Positions 9,794-18,425 of a stretch of DNA of 64,000 nucleotides are shown here, piece after piece; positions within the stretch are counted from its first letter, which is position 1; the number at the start of each line of letters is the position of its first letter. The notes beneath the pieces are model-generated. The model was not told the DNA's origin. It worked only from the letters and a program-made list of their open reading frames with translations, and did no database searches. The DNA is from Chloroflexota bacterium (GTDB taxonomy: Bacteria; Chloroflexota; Anaerolineae; Anaerolineales; Villigracilaceae), in the NCBI GenBank assembly GCA_016234485.1, contig JACRBL010000055.1:62001-126000 (forward strand), in the 5' to 3' direction. The position numbers and the translations under genes are program-made.

Positions 9794-9852
9794 TGTGCCT
9801 CCAATGTTCGGCCATGATAAACGCGCCGTGTTGGATTTTCGTTAATCTCGCG

Positions 9853-11340
9853 TTACGGATTTGTGGACGTTTCCGCGCCCGCCTCTTCGCTGGCGTCCGC
9901 GCTCGCTTCATTCTCAACGGTTGGGCTGGGCGCGGCTTCCTCGGGCGTGATCTCCGCTTCGGGGGCCTTCGGCTCGTCGTCTTCGGGCTTCCACTCCCCG
10001 AGGGCAATCGCCTTCAACTTCTCCAGCGTGCGCCGCGTGAGCAGACGGTTGGCCGATTCATTCGCTACGGCAGAGGAGAAGCGTTTTTGCTGGGCCTTGC
10101 CGCTCTTGTTGAGCTTTTCAAAGTCCACCGCGCCCTGGTAGGCCAGGTCGTTCATCGTGCGGTTGAACTCCTCGGTGAGCGCTTCTTCATCAATCTGAAT
10201 TTTGTGCTGGCGCGCGATCTCGTCCATGATGAGGCCGCGTTCGAGACGCTTGGCCGCCACGGGTTTCACTTCGTCTTCAATGAACTGTTCGCGTGTGGTA
10301 TTGCGGAGTTTGAAGTAGGTCTCCAAGTCCATGTTTTGCGAGGCGAGGCGCTGGCTTAAGTCTTCAAGCACGTGTTCGCCTTCGTGATCCAAAACCTGTG
10401 ACGGATACTTGATGGTCGCGCCTTCCTTGATCTTGTCAATCAACTGGGAATAAAACGTGTCATCATATTCCGCGATGGAGCGGGAATTCAGGTCGGCTTT
10501 CAACACATCTTTCAATTGGTCGAGGTTTTCATACTGCGCGCCGACCATTTTGGCGAAATCATCATTGATCTCGGGCAAAGTCACTGCGCGGACGGTTTTG
10601 ACCGTGGCTTCGAACGTGACGGTCGCGCCTTTCAATTTCTCATCATCAAAGTCGTCCGCGTATTTGTGTTCGACTTTTTTGCTCTCGCCAGATTTCAAGC
10701 CAATCAACTGGCGGGAAAATCCCTTGAACGGCCATTCGCTATCCAGTTGTTTGTCCTCGGGGCGGATGACTGTGGCAACGCTTTCGCGCGAGAGATCCGA
10801 GAGGTCTTCGCCCTCGGCGGCATCCTTCTTCTCGCCATTGACGGAAGCCAGGACGTAGTCGCCTTCCTGGACTTCGCGTTCCACCGTTTCGGTTGTCCCG
10901 TACATTTGGCGGAGTTCTTCGAGGGCCTCGGTCAATTTGTCTTCGCCGGGGGCGGCCCACTCGTAGGGAACGCGGATGGACAGGTAATCGCCCAGTTCCA
11001 CGGTGGGAGCGAGTGGGACGCGGAAAATCAACTTTGGCGGGTCTATGCTTTCGATCTTCTCCAATGCGCCCGCCGCGCCAGGTTCCACTTCGGCCTGTTT
11101 GAGAACCTCAGGGTAGATGGTGTCCACCAACAGGTCAATGGCCGATTCGACGATGGCCTCGTCGCCATAATGACGGCGGATCACCTCGTAAGGGGCCTTG
11201 CCCGGTCGAAAGCCGGGGATCTTGCCGCGCTCGGCCAATTTGCGGGCCGCGCGTCGCTTGGCGGTTTCCATGCGCTCGGCGTCAACTTCAACGGTCAGTT
11301 CAGCCTGATGATCTTCACGGATGTTTTTTTCGATGTTCAA
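9853..11340 (-). CDS. tig: Trigger factor (ribosome-bound chaperone and prolyl isomerase)
   Basis: A 495-residue chaperone that binds nascent chains at the ribosome exit tunnel. The N-terminal ribosome-binding domain shows the family signature around GFRPGKAPYEVIRRHYG (near residues 44-60). A PPIase (FKBP-like) domain with a long charged insertion (KDAAEGEDLSDLSRES) follows, and then the C-terminal helical chaperone domain. The last 50 residues are an acidic Glu/Ala/Pro-rich tail, which makes it longer than the usual 430 residues. It lies upstream of clpP, as in many bacteria. Confidence 0.95.
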   Translation of the reverse strand: MNIEKNIREDHQAELTVEVDAERMETAKRRAARKLAERGKIPGFRPGKAPYEVIRRHYGDEAIVESAIDLLVDTIYPEVLKQAEVEPGAAGALEKIESIDPPKLIFRVPLAPTVELGDYLSIRVPYEWAAPGEDKLTEALEELRQMYGTTETVEREVQEGDYVLASVNGEKKDAAEGEDLSDLSRESVATVIRPEDKQLDSEWPFKGFSRQLIGLKSGESKKVEHKYADDFDDEKLKGATVTFEATVKTVRAVTLPEINDDFAKMVGAQYENLDQLKDVLKADLNSRSIAEYDDTFYSQLIDKIKEGATIKYPSQVLDHEGEHVLEDLSQRLASQNMDLETYFKLRNTTREQFIEDEVKPVAAKRLERGLIMDEIARQHKIQIDEEALTEEFNRTMNDLAYQGAVDFEKLNKSGKAQQKRFSSAVANESANRLLTRRTLEKLKAIALGEWKPEDDEPKAPEAEITPEEAAPSPTVENEASADASEEAGAETSTNP

Positions 11341-11406
11341 GGTATCGTTCCTTCATTAGAGATTTCTCCCCTCTCCCTTTGGGAGAGGGGCTGGGGGTGA
11401 GGGTAG

Positions 11407-11488
11407 TGGGGATGGCGGGAATCGAACCCGCATGCCTTGCGGCACATGATCCTAAGTCATGCCTGTCTGCCAGTTCCAGCACATCCCC
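11407..11488 (-). tRNA. tRNA-Leu (anticodon TAG)
   Basis: 82 bases including the discriminator A. The acceptor stem is GGGGATG / CATCCCC, the T arm has GGTTCGATTCC flanked by GCGG and CCGC, and the anticodon loop reads ACTTAGGA, giving anticodon TAG. A variable arm (TGTGCCGCAAGGCA) of class II type identifies it as a leucine tRNA. The 3' CCA is not encoded. Confidence 0.93.
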
Positions 11489-11566
11489 GGGGTATTTCAG
11501 GGCGGACGAAATTATAAGCGAGAGGGGGAGGAGCGTCAACGAAATTTAATTGCTCGCGCTAATTTC

Positions 11567-11595
11567 TTGACACATTCCTCCCGCACTTGTAAAAT
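11567..11595 (+). promoter_or_regulatory. Sigma-70 type promoter of hppA
   Basis: TTGACA at 11567-11572 and TAAAAT at 11590-11595 with a 17-base spacer. The predicted transcription start leaves a leader of about 50 bases before the hppA ATG. This is the clearest promoter in the window. Confidence 0.85.
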
Positions 11596-11654
11596 CTGCC
11601 TGCTGTCAACGGGCCGAAAGGCCTGAATTTTGTCTCCGGGAGGAGTTTTGTTCT

Positions 11655-14003
11655 ATGTCTACAATGGGATTGAGTACGTTTGAGTTTTGGGCCATCTGGG
11701 CCGTGTTTGGCGTGGCCATCCTTGGCCTGGCTTACGCGGTCTTCCTGCGCTCCCAGATCCTGCGCGAGGATAAAGGCACGGCCAAGATGCAGGAAGTTTG
11801 GGGCGCGATCAAAGATGGCGCCAATTCCTATCTTGGCAAGCAGTTGAAATCCATCCTGCCGCTGATCGGAATCCTGACGATTGCGTTGTTCCTGTCTGTG
11901 TATGTCGTTCCGCCGTCCCCTGAGGCGCACCAACGCTTTCCGAAACTGGACGACAATCAACTTAAGTTGTACATCGGCATTGCGCGCGCGGTGGCTTTCA
12001 TCATGGGCGCATCGTTCTCGCTGACGGTCGGTCAGATCGGCATGCGTATGGCTGTGGAAGGCAACGTCCGTGTGGCGGCGGCTTCCCGCCGCTCGTTTGG
12101 CGACGCGCTCCGCATTGCCTATCGCGCGGGGACGATCACCGGTATGCTTACCGACGGCCTCGGCCTGCTCGGCGGCACGGTCATCTTCATCATCCTCGGC
12201 ATCGCCGCGCCAGACGCTCTGTTGGGCTTCGGCTTCGGCGGCACGCTCCTCGCTTTGTTCATGCGCGTGGGCGGCGGCATCTTCACCAAGGCCGCGGACG
12301 TCGGCGCGGATTTGGTCGGCAAGGTGGAGGCCGGCATCCCGGAGGACGATCCGAGGAATCCCGCGGTGATCGCGGACCTCGTCGGCGATAACGTCGGCGA
12401 CTGCGCGGGCATGGCCGCGGACATCTTCGAATCCTACGAGGTGACCATTGTCTCTGGCTTGATCCTGGGCCTGGCCCTGCACGCCTTCACTGGCCGCCTC
12501 GAGTGGATTATCTTCCCGCTGATCGTGCGCGGTGTGGGTGTGCTTTCGTCCATCCTGGGCACGTATGTGGTGAAGGGCGACGCGACCGGCAAAAGCGGGA
12601 ACGCCATGGCTGCCATTTTCAAGGGTTTCCTTTCCTCTGCGGCGATCTCGGCTGTGATGTTTTTTGCGGCTGGTTTTGTCTATCTGAACAAACCCGAAAT
12701 GCAGGATTGGGGCGGCTGGTGGCGTATGCCGTTGGCGGTGTTCGTGGGTGTGGTTCTCGCAATCGCGATTGACCGCCTGACGGAATACTTCACCGGCACG
12801 CATGCCGCGCCTGTGAACGACATCAAGAAAGCGGCAGACACCGGCCCCGCGACGCTCATCCTTAATGGTATCTCTGTTGGTTTTGAGTCTTCGGTGTGGT
12901 CGGTGCTGGTGATCGCGTTGACCATCGTCGCTTCCATCTTTATCTTCGGCACCATCCCCGGCGTGGAAGGGACGGAGCGCGCCACCTTCATCCTCTACGG
13001 CGTCGCCATGACCGGCATCGGCATGTTGACCCTGACCGGCAACAACGTGGCGATGGACTCCTTCGGCCCGATCGCGGACAACGCCAACGGTATCGGCGAA
13101 ATGTCCTGGCATGGTCAGGAAGACAAAGAGACAAAAGACGCCCAGCAGATTATGGCCGATCTCGATGCGGTGGGTAACACCACCAAAGCCATCACCAAGG
13201 GCGTTGCCATCGGCTCTGCCGTGATCGCGGCGGTTTCGCTGTTCGGCTCCTTCCTCGTGGACGTGAGCCGCGCGCAGGCGGCCGCGGGCGTTCCCGCTGA
13301 ATTGCAGATGCAGGCCATTGGCATCCGCGTGGACGTCCCGCAGGTGTTCGTCGGTATGCTGATCGGCGGCGCGCTCCCGTGGCTGTTCTCGTCCTTCGCT
13401 ATTCAGGCCGTGGCTCGCGCCGCGTCGCTGATCGTGTTGGAAGTCCGCCGCCAGTTTAAGTTGGGCGTGCTCGAAGGCAAAATCCCGCCCGATTACAAGC
13501 AGGCGGTTGAAATCTCCACCACTGCCGCGCAGAAAGAACTCGTCTCGCTGGCCCTGCTCGGCATTGTGACCCCGATCGCGGTCGGCCTGCTCCTCAAGGT
13601 GGAAGCCCTCGGCGGTTTCCTGGCGGGCATCATTATCTCTGGTCAAATGCTGGCGGTGTTCCTCAACAACTCCGGCGGCGCCTGGGATAATGCCAAGAAG
13701 TTGATCGAAGACGAGCCGAAGAATCTCGCCGCCAACACCGGCAAAGGTTCCGAACGCCACAAGGCTGGCGTGGTGGGCGATACGGTCGGCGACCCCTTCA
13801 AAGATACGGCTGGCCCCGCGCTGAACCCGATGATCAAGGTGGTGAATCTGGTCTCGGTCATCATCGCCCCGATCGTGGTGCAATATGCCAATGCCACTGG
13901 CGCCGCCCAGATCGTCATCTGGATTGTGGCTTTCGCGTTGGTCGCCCTGCTCGGCTGGGCTGTGATGCGCTCGAAAGCGCCCGCGCCTGAAATGATGAAG
14001 TAG
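11655..14003 (+). CDS. hppA: Membrane-bound proton-translocating pyrophosphatase, K+-independent type
   Basis: A 782-residue integral membrane enzyme that couples pyrophosphate hydrolysis to ion pumping. GGAGGAG precedes the ATG. The pyrophosphate site is intact: the DVGADLVGKVE stretch, the DDPRNPAVIADLVGDNVGD stretch and the matching C-terminal KAGVVGDTVGDPFKDT motif. Residue 511 is Lys in GNTTKAITKG. In this family Lys at this place marks the K+-independent enzymes, which pump protons, whereas K+-dependent ones have Ala. The enzyme would let an energy-limited anaerobe recover energy from pyrophosphate. It has its own promoter and terminator. Confidence 0.96.
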   Translation: MSTMGLSTFEFWAIWAVFGVAILGLAYAVFLRSQILREDKGTAKMQEVWGAIKDGANSYLGKQLKSILPLIGILTIALFLSVYVVPPSPEAHQRFPKLDDNQLKLYIGIARAVAFIMGASFSLTVGQIGMRMAVEGNVRVAAASRRSFGDALRIAYRAGTITGMLTDGLGLLGGTVIFIILGIAAPDALLGFGFGGTLLALFMRVGGGIFTKAADVGADLVGKVEAGIPEDDPRNPAVIADLVGDNVGDCAGMAADIFESYEVTIVSGLILGLALHAFTGRLEWIIFPLIVRGVGVLSSILGTYVVKGDATGKSGNAMAAIFKGFLSSAAISAVMFFAAGFVYLNKPEMQDWGGWWRMPLAVFVGVVLAIAIDRLTEYFTGTHAAPVNDIKKAADTGPATLILNGISVGFESSVWSVLVIALTIVASIFIFGTIPGVEGTERATFILYGVAMTGIGMLTLTGNNVAMDSFGPIADNANGIGEMSWHGQEDKETKDAQQIMADLDAVGNTTKAITKGVAIGSAVIAAVSLFGSFLVDVSRAQAAAGVPAELQMQAIGIRVDVPQVFVGMLIGGALPWLFSSFAIQAVARAASLIVLEVRRQFKLGVLEGKIPPDYKQAVEISTTAAQKELVSLALLGIVTPIAVGLLLKVEALGGFLAGIIISGQMLAVFLNNSGGAWDNAKKLIEDEPKNLAANTGKGSERHKAGVVGDTVGDPFKDTAGPALNPMIKVVNLVSVIIAPIVVQYANATGAAQIVIWIVAFALVALLGWAVMRSKAPAPEMMK

Positions 14004-14019
14004 AGTTTTGCTTAATAAA

Positions 14020-14055
14020 AACTGCTCCCGGCGATTTCGCTGGGAGCAGTTTGGT
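14020..14055 (+). terminator. Intrinsic terminator after hppA
   Basis: Stem AACTGCTCCC / GGGAGCAGTT extended by GCG/CGC with an ATTT loop, followed by TGGTTT, 17 bases after the stop. Confidence 0.8.
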
Positions 14056-14086
14056 TTAACGATGTTACGCAGTTTTCATTACCGCA

Positions 14087-16624
14087 TTATTTTTTCGAGA
14101 ATTTTTTCTGCCACTCGAACAACTTGTTTAATGCTTCGATGGGGGAGAGTTCGTTCACGTCCAAACCCTTCAACTCATCCAGCAAAGGGCTCGTCTCGGG
14201 GAACAGCATCGCCTGTTGCGCGGCGTGCGGGTCAATCTTCACCGCGCGCCCGGAAGTCTTCTCCAGCTCGGCCATGATCTCGTTTGCCCGCGCGATCACA
14301 GGCTTCGGCAAACCAGCCAGTTGCGCCACGTGGATTCCATACGACCGATCCGCGCCGCCCGCCACGATCTTGTGCAGGAACACCACCTTGCCATCCGCCT
14401 CGGTTACGGCCACGTTGTAATTTCGCACGCCAGGCAGTAACTCGGCGAGTTGCGTCAGTTCGTGATAGTGCGTCGCGAACAGGGTCTTCGCGCGCAGATG
14501 CGGATGATTGTGCACATGCTCGATCATCGCCCACGCAATCGAGACTCCGTCATACGTTGAAGTGCCGCGCCCGATCTCGTCCAAAATCAACAGCGAACGC
14601 GCGGTGGCATGATGCAAAATATTCGCGGCCTCGATCATCTCCACCATAAACGTGGACTGCCCCGCGTGGATCTCGTCCTGCGCGCCGATGCGAGTGAAGA
14701 TGCGATCCACGAGTCCGATTTTCGCGGACGCGGCTGGCACGAACGATCCCATCTGCGCCATCAGCACGATCAGCGCGGCCTGTCGCAGGTACGTGGATTT
14801 ACCCGACATGTTCGGCCCCGTGATGACGCGCACGATCTCGCCCTTCTCAAAGATGACATCGTTCGGGACGTACCGCTCGCCATGCAGACTTTGCTCCACA
14901 ACGGGATGCCGTCCCTCGTGGATCTCCAACTCGCTTCCTTCATGGACCTCGGGGCGGGTGAGGTCTCCGAGGGCCGCCGCCTCCGCCAACGCCGAAAGCA
15001 CGTCCAACTCGGCGAGAGCGCGCGCGGTCTCGAGCAGTTTGCTCGCGGACTTCGCCAGCTCCGCGCAGACTTCTTTGAACAGGCGCAACTCGATCTCGCG
15101 GATGCGCTCCTCGGCGTTCAGCACGAGCGTCTCGTATTCTTTCATCTCTGGCGTGATGAACCGCTCCGCGTTGACCAGCGTCTGCTTGCGGATGTAATTT
15201 TCAGGAGCCCTGTCCGCCGCGCCGCGCGAGATTTCGATGTAATAGCCGAAGACTTTGTTGTAGCCAACCTTGAGGGTTTTAATGCCCGTTCGCTCGCGTT
15301 CCACGGATTCGAGATTCGCGATCCAATCGCGGGCGTGTTTCGACGCTTCGAGCACCCCGTCCAATTCCGCTGAATATCCCGCGCGGATGATGCCTGTATT
15401 TTGGAGGGTGGCGGGAGGATCATCGTCAATTGCGTTTTGGAGGAGGGAGAGTTCGATATTCGATAATTCGATATTCGGCAAAATGCCATTTTGCCCCATG
15501 GCTTCAATAACTTTTGGCAATTGACCCAGCGTGGAGCGTGTAGCCACTAAGTCGCGCGGCTGGGCGTTTCCTGACAACACGCGGTTGACGAGGCGTTCCA
15601 GATCGCCCAGCGGTTTGAGGGCGGCGCGCAGTTCGGCGCGTTGCATCCCGTTGCCGAAAAAATAAGTTACGCCATCTTGGCGGGTTTGGATCTTCGCCAC
15701 GTCCAGCAAGGGCTGGCTGACCCACACGCGCATGAGACGTTTGCCCATCGGCGTGACGGTGTGATCGAGCACGCTGAGGAGCGAGCCTTTGACATCACCG
15801 CGCAGGGTCTCGGTCAGTTCCAGGTTGCGACGCGTGGCCGCGTCGAGGGTCATGAACTCCGAGAGCGAGTAGACGCGTAGCCCCGTCAGCAGTTGGAGCG
15901 AGTCGGCTTGCGTCTCCTTGAGATATTGGATGATGACGCCCGCGGCGCGGATGGAGAGACTCTGCCCCTTGAGTCCGAATCCCTCCAGCGTAGAGGCGCG
16001 GAAGTGGCTGAGCAAGACTTCCTCGCATTTGCCAGGCTCGAAACGCCAGGCGGGCAGGGAGGTGGCGTGGCCGAGGGAGTTGTCAAACAGTTGCTGTGAA
16101 TCGGCGTGGAGGATTTCGGCGGGGTGGAGTCGCGTCACCTCGGCGCGCAGGGATTCGAGCGGCAGTTCGGCGACGGCAAACTCTCCCGTGGTGATATCCA
16201 CATAGGAAACCGCGGCCCGCCCCTCGTCGAGAATGACCGAGGCGAGGTAGTTGTTCGCGTCGCCAGGCAGGAGTCCAGGCTCGGTCACCGTTCCAGGAGT
16301 CACGATGCGGACGACCTTGCGCGGGAAGATCCCCTTGCTGGGCTGTTCGCCGACCTGTTCGCAGATGGCGACATGGTAGCCTTTTTCGATCAGGCGGGAG
16401 AGGTAGTTTTCGACGGCGTGATAGGGGATGCCCGCCAGCGGGACGCGCACACCGCCGCCCACGGGACGGGAGGTTAGCACGATGTCGAGTTCGCGGGCGG
16501 TGATCTCGGCGTCCTCGTCGAAGGTCTCGTAGAAGTCGCCGAGGCGGAAGAAGAGGATCGCGTCGGGATGCTCGCGCTTGATCTCGAGGTATTGCTGGCG
16601 GATGGGGGTGGCGTCGTCGCTCAT
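14087..16624 (-). CDS. mutS: DNA mismatch repair protein MutS
   Basis: An 845-residue mismatch-recognition ATPase. The N-terminal mismatch domain has the Phe-x-Glu motif (RLGDFYETF), followed by connector, lever and clamp domains. The ATPase domain has Walker A (GPNMSGKS), Walker B with the signature (LLILDEIGRGTSTYDG) and the ATHYHEL motif. Residues around 385-395 (NIELSNIELS) are encoded by the heptamer word ATTCGAT, an in-frame repeat also found between acsB and acsA. The start codon overlaps the stop of the upstream PIN toxin gene (ATGA), so translation is probably coupled to a toxin-antitoxin pair. mutL is not adjacent. Confidence 0.96.
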   Translation of the reverse strand: MSDDATPIRQQYLEIKREHPDAILFFRLGDFYETFDEDAEITARELDIVLTSRPVGGGVRVPLAGIPYHAVENYLSRLIEKGYHVAICEQVGEQPSKGIFPRKVVRIVTPGTVTEPGLLPGDANNYLASVILDEGRAAVSYVDITTGEFAVAELPLESLRAEVTRLHPAEILHADSQQLFDNSLGHATSLPAWRFEPGKCEEVLLSHFRASTLEGFGLKGQSLSIRAAGVIIQYLKETQADSLQLLTGLRVYSLSEFMTLDAATRRNLELTETLRGDVKGSLLSVLDHTVTPMGKRLMRVWVSQPLLDVAKIQTRQDGVTYFFGNGMQRAELRAALKPLGDLERLVNRVLSGNAQPRDLVATRSTLGQLPKVIEAMGQNGILPNIELSNIELSLLQNAIDDDPPATLQNTGIIRAGYSAELDGVLEASKHARDWIANLESVERERTGIKTLKVGYNKVFGYYIEISRGAADRAPENYIRKQTLVNAERFITPEMKEYETLVLNAEERIREIELRLFKEVCAELAKSASKLLETARALAELDVLSALAEAAALGDLTRPEVHEGSELEIHEGRHPVVEQSLHGERYVPNDVIFEKGEIVRVITGPNMSGKSTYLRQAALIVLMAQMGSFVPAASAKIGLVDRIFTRIGAQDEIHAGQSTFMVEMIEAANILHHATARSLLILDEIGRGTSTYDGVSIAWAMIEHVHNHPHLRAKTLFATHYHELTQLAELLPGVRNYNVAVTEADGKVVFLHKIVAGGADRSYGIHVAQLAGLPKPVIARANEIMAELEKTSGRAVKIDPHAAQQAMLFPETSPLLDELKGLDVNELSPIEALNKLFEWQKKFSKK
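15451..15477. repeat. Heptamer word repeat inside mutS
   Basis: Units GTTCGAT, ATTCGAT, AATTCGAT and ATTCGG in tandem. The word is the same as in the intergenic hairpin at 54431-54486. It is translated in frame as the duplicated NIELS of MutS. Confidence 0.65.
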
Positions 16625-17001
16625 TTGTAGATTTTCTCGATGTATTTCACGCCCTCGATATTTTTGAAATGCTCATCCTGCGTCCAAAGCGTGGCTTCGA
16701 AAACACGCGCAGTCGCAAGGATGATGCTATCTGCCATGGCAAGTTTTGTCTCGTTCGAAACCTTAGCCGCGTTGATTGCAATTTGACGGTCAAGTTCCAC
16801 AATTCTTCCAGAAGACATCTGGGCGACAATCTCCAAGGCGGTTTCCTCGCCAAATTGGCGTAAGACGCGTTTGAAAACTTCGTAAATGCAGACGGTGGGC
16901 ACCAATAGGTTATCGGCGTCGCGAACGGCGCGCTTAAAAAAGTCGGCATTTTCTTCGTCAGCCGCGAATTCTATCCAGCCAGATGAATCAACCACGTTCA
17001 T
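16621..17001 (-). CDS. PIN-domain toxin, VapC-like ribonuclease
   Basis: A 126-residue PIN-domain protein. The four conserved acidic positions are visible: Asp5 in VVDSSGW, Glu in CIYEVFK, Asp in LAMADSIILATA and Asp in LWTQDEHFK. Family members cut RNA with Mg2+ and act as toxins of type II modules. Its start overlaps the antitoxin stop (TAATG) and its stop overlaps the mutS start (ATGA), so the three genes look translationally coupled. Target RNA unknown. Confidence 0.88.
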   Translation of the reverse strand: MNVVDSSGWIEFAADEENADFFKRAVRDADNLLVPTVCIYEVFKRVLRQFGEETALEIVAQMSSGRIVELDRQIAINAAKVSNETKLAMADSIILATARVFEATLWTQDEHFKNIEGVKYIEKIYK

Positions 17002-17213
17002 TAGCGTTCCTCATCCACTTCTTCGCGGATATTTTTTGAGTCAATTCCCTTCAACATTCCGCGCGCTTTTTCGATGGGTGGAACAATGACCACCCGCAGG
17101 GTTCCGTTGTAGGGAATGAACATAATCTTCTGCCCAGGCTTGAGATCAAATTGCCGTCGCACTTCGCGCGGAATGACCACTTGGAATTTACTTGAAATTG
17201 TTACGGCTTCCAT
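17001..17213 (-). CDS. AbrB/SpoVT-fold antitoxin, VapB-like
   Basis: A 70-residue swapped-hairpin DNA-binding protein. MEAVTISSKFQVVIPREVRRQFDLKPGQ is the AbrB/MazE signature (quoted here only as a pattern: ISSKFQVVIPREVR with FDLKPGQK). The C-terminal 30 residues would bind and neutralise the PIN toxin encoded next. It should repress the shared promoter, as VapB proteins do. Transcription probably starts within 60 bases upstream (GATTATACC and similar AT-rich words near 17250), but I cannot fix a promoter. Confidence 0.85.
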   Translation of the reverse strand: MEAVTISSKFQVVIPREVRRQFDLKPGQKIMFIPYNGTLRVVIVPPIEKARGMLKGIDSKNIREEVDEER

Positions 17214-17292
17214 TTTACCTTCTTCTTATCGAAACGGATTGGTAAAGCGATTATACCGCAGGGGAAAGGATGAATGATGAAATTCATTGGCC

Positions 17293-17363
17293 AACGGATT
17301 TTTAGCGGATAAACGGATAGAGAGCCACCCATCCGCTTATCCGCTTTGCGAAGCAATCCGCTG
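17293..17363. repeat. Octamer word hairpin, word GCGGATAA
   Basis: Left arm with AACGGATT, AGCGGATA and AACGGATA, right arm with CATCCGCT, TATCCGCT and AATCCGCT, separated by about 10 bases. The two arms are inverted copies, so the locus can fold as a hairpin. It belongs to the 7/8-base word family seen throughout the window. Confidence 0.65.
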
Positions 17364-17364
17364 G

Positions 17365-17475
17365 TCACTTATCATCTTCCTCATACATCGCCGCGAAATG
17401 CTCCATCAGAAGGCGGTGGATGAAGATGTAACCATCACCGGTATGGCGGAGGCTTTTAGGGAGGAATAAGAGCAT
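17365..17475 (-). pseudogene. C-terminal remnant of a NACHT-type NTPase-like protein
   Basis: A 36-codon minus-strand frame ending in TGA at 17365 encodes LRHTGDGYIFIHRLLMEHF followed by AAMYEEDDK. The pattern GGGYIFIHRLLLEYF is, from memory, the conserved C-terminus of large NACHT-containing membrane proteins found in Chloroflexota and cyanobacteria. Nothing upstream in the same direction resembles the rest of such a protein, and the fragment abuts a word hairpin, so I read it as the tail of a deleted gene. The family match is from memory and needs a search. Confidence 0.4.
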
Positions 17476-17508
17476 GCAGAAATTTCCAGCAAAACACTCT
17501 GTTAATTT

Positions 17509-18021
17509 TTATTCATCAAGGGTTTTTGATGCACTCCAATCTATTTTTATACTTCCCTTGCAATTCCTATTTGTGTCCGAAATTTTCATCGTACCTGAAG
17601 CCGAAGTTGGCGATATAAATGTGCCGGTGATTACATATGAAATACCCGCGCTATTGCTTGTAATGGAAAATTTGTCATTTCCGATTGGATTAATTGGAAA
17701 GTAATATTCTGGTGCTTCCATGGTTGGGACGTATTCATTTCCATACTTAAATTCATAACTACAATTTTGTCCGGTCAAAGCACCTTTGATTAAAAGATAC
17801 ACGATGTCATTATATTTGACCGTGAAGGTAATGGTTGTTTGTTGTGATGTCGTCCCTTCCCAGTTTCCGTCATAGGTAGAAGGCAAGTCACGATTGACTT
17901 TTGTTATATTTATCGGTACAGGCGCTGGCATGGGGATTGGAATTGGCAAGACCATACAAGCAATGACGAAAAGACCGAAAATTGGAAAAAGAAGGTTTGC
18001 AAGCAATTTTTTTGAGCGCAT
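17509..18021 (-). CDS. Putative lipoprotein with a beta-rich domain, function unknown
   Basis: A 170-residue protein. The start at 18021 is set by GAGGAGGA before the ATG; a longer frame would translate the heptamer repeat at 18067-18101 and is unlikely. The N-terminus is a signal peptide with a possible lipobox (FVIAC). After a Pro-rich stretch the domain begins TYDGNWEGTTSQ and continues with alternating polar and hydrophobic residues, ending in ASGTMKISDTNRNCKGSIKIDW, the pattern of a small beta-barrel lipid- or ligand-binding fold. It is clearly AT-richer than its neighbours and lies between two word-repeat loci, which suggests acquisition. Confidence 0.75.
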   Translation of the reverse strand: MRSKKLLANLLFPIFGLFVIACMVLPIPIPMPAPVPINITKVNRDLPSTYDGNWEGTTSQQTTITFTVKYNDIVYLLIKGALTGQNCSYEFKYGNEYVPTMEAPEYYFPINPIGNDKFSITSNSAGISYVITGTFISPTSASGTMKISDTNRNCKGSIKIDWSASKTLDE

Positions 18022-18066
18022 ATCTTCCTCCTCAGTTTTGACCAAGTATACCGCCAACTCCCACTG

Positions 18067-18101
18067 CCTGACACTTGAAACCTGAAACCTGAAACCTGAA
18101 A
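18067..18101. repeat. Heptamer word repeat, word CCTGAAA
   Basis: Five tandem units (CCTGACA, CTTGAAA, then CCTGAAA three times). It is a single arm; the same word makes the two-armed hairpin at 43523-43590. Confidence 0.75.
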
Positions 18102-18170
18102 CCCTCCCCGTTTGACGATTCCCCCCTCTTACGGTATAACGGCCATGCTTTTTGGAAAGGAGCATGACGC

Positions 18171-18335
18171 ATGTATATTGACCCAAACACCGGTGGAGTT
18201 TTATTTCAAACCTTGCTCGCCATCTTCGGCTCGATCACGGGCGTGTTGCTGATCTTTTCGCGGCAGATCCGCGCGTTTGTCGCTCGTCTGCGCCGCGGCG
18301 CTCGCAAGGATGAAGACGAGTCCACGAAAGAGTAA
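18171..18335 (+). CDS. 54-residue single-pass membrane protein beside the phosphodiesterase gene
   Basis: ATG at 18171 follows GGAAAGGAG. The protein starts MYIDPNTGGVLFQ, has one hydrophobic segment (LLAIFGSITGVLLIFS) and ends in a basic and then acidic tail (RLRRGARKDEDESTKE). It lies 90 bases upstream of, and in line with, the alkaline-phosphatase-fold gene, so the two are probably co-transcribed. The conserved-looking YIDPNTGG start suggests a real gene. Possible role: a membrane tether or helper of the downstream enzyme; this is a guess from position only. Confidence 0.7.
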   Translation: MYIDPNTGGVLFQTLLAIFGSITGVLLIFSRQIRAFVARLRRGARKDEDESTKE

Positions 18336-18425
18336 AACCCTTTAAACACAAAGGACACGAAGCGTCACGAAGGTTTAAATTCCTTTGTGCCCTTGGTGTC
18401 CTTAGTGGTTAAAAAAGCATTTTCA

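Noticed and set aside
11559..13883. A 774-codon open frame on the minus strand opposite hppA
   Set aside because: It is an antisense shadow of a gene with strong codon bias: the protein is rich in His, Arg and Asp, matches no fold, and the plus-strand frame is a perfect pyrophosphatase with promoter and terminator.
18022..18186. Longer version of the 170-residue lipoprotein
   Set aside because: It would translate the CCTGAAA repeat and bury the signal peptide; GAGGAGGA precedes the ATG at 18021.
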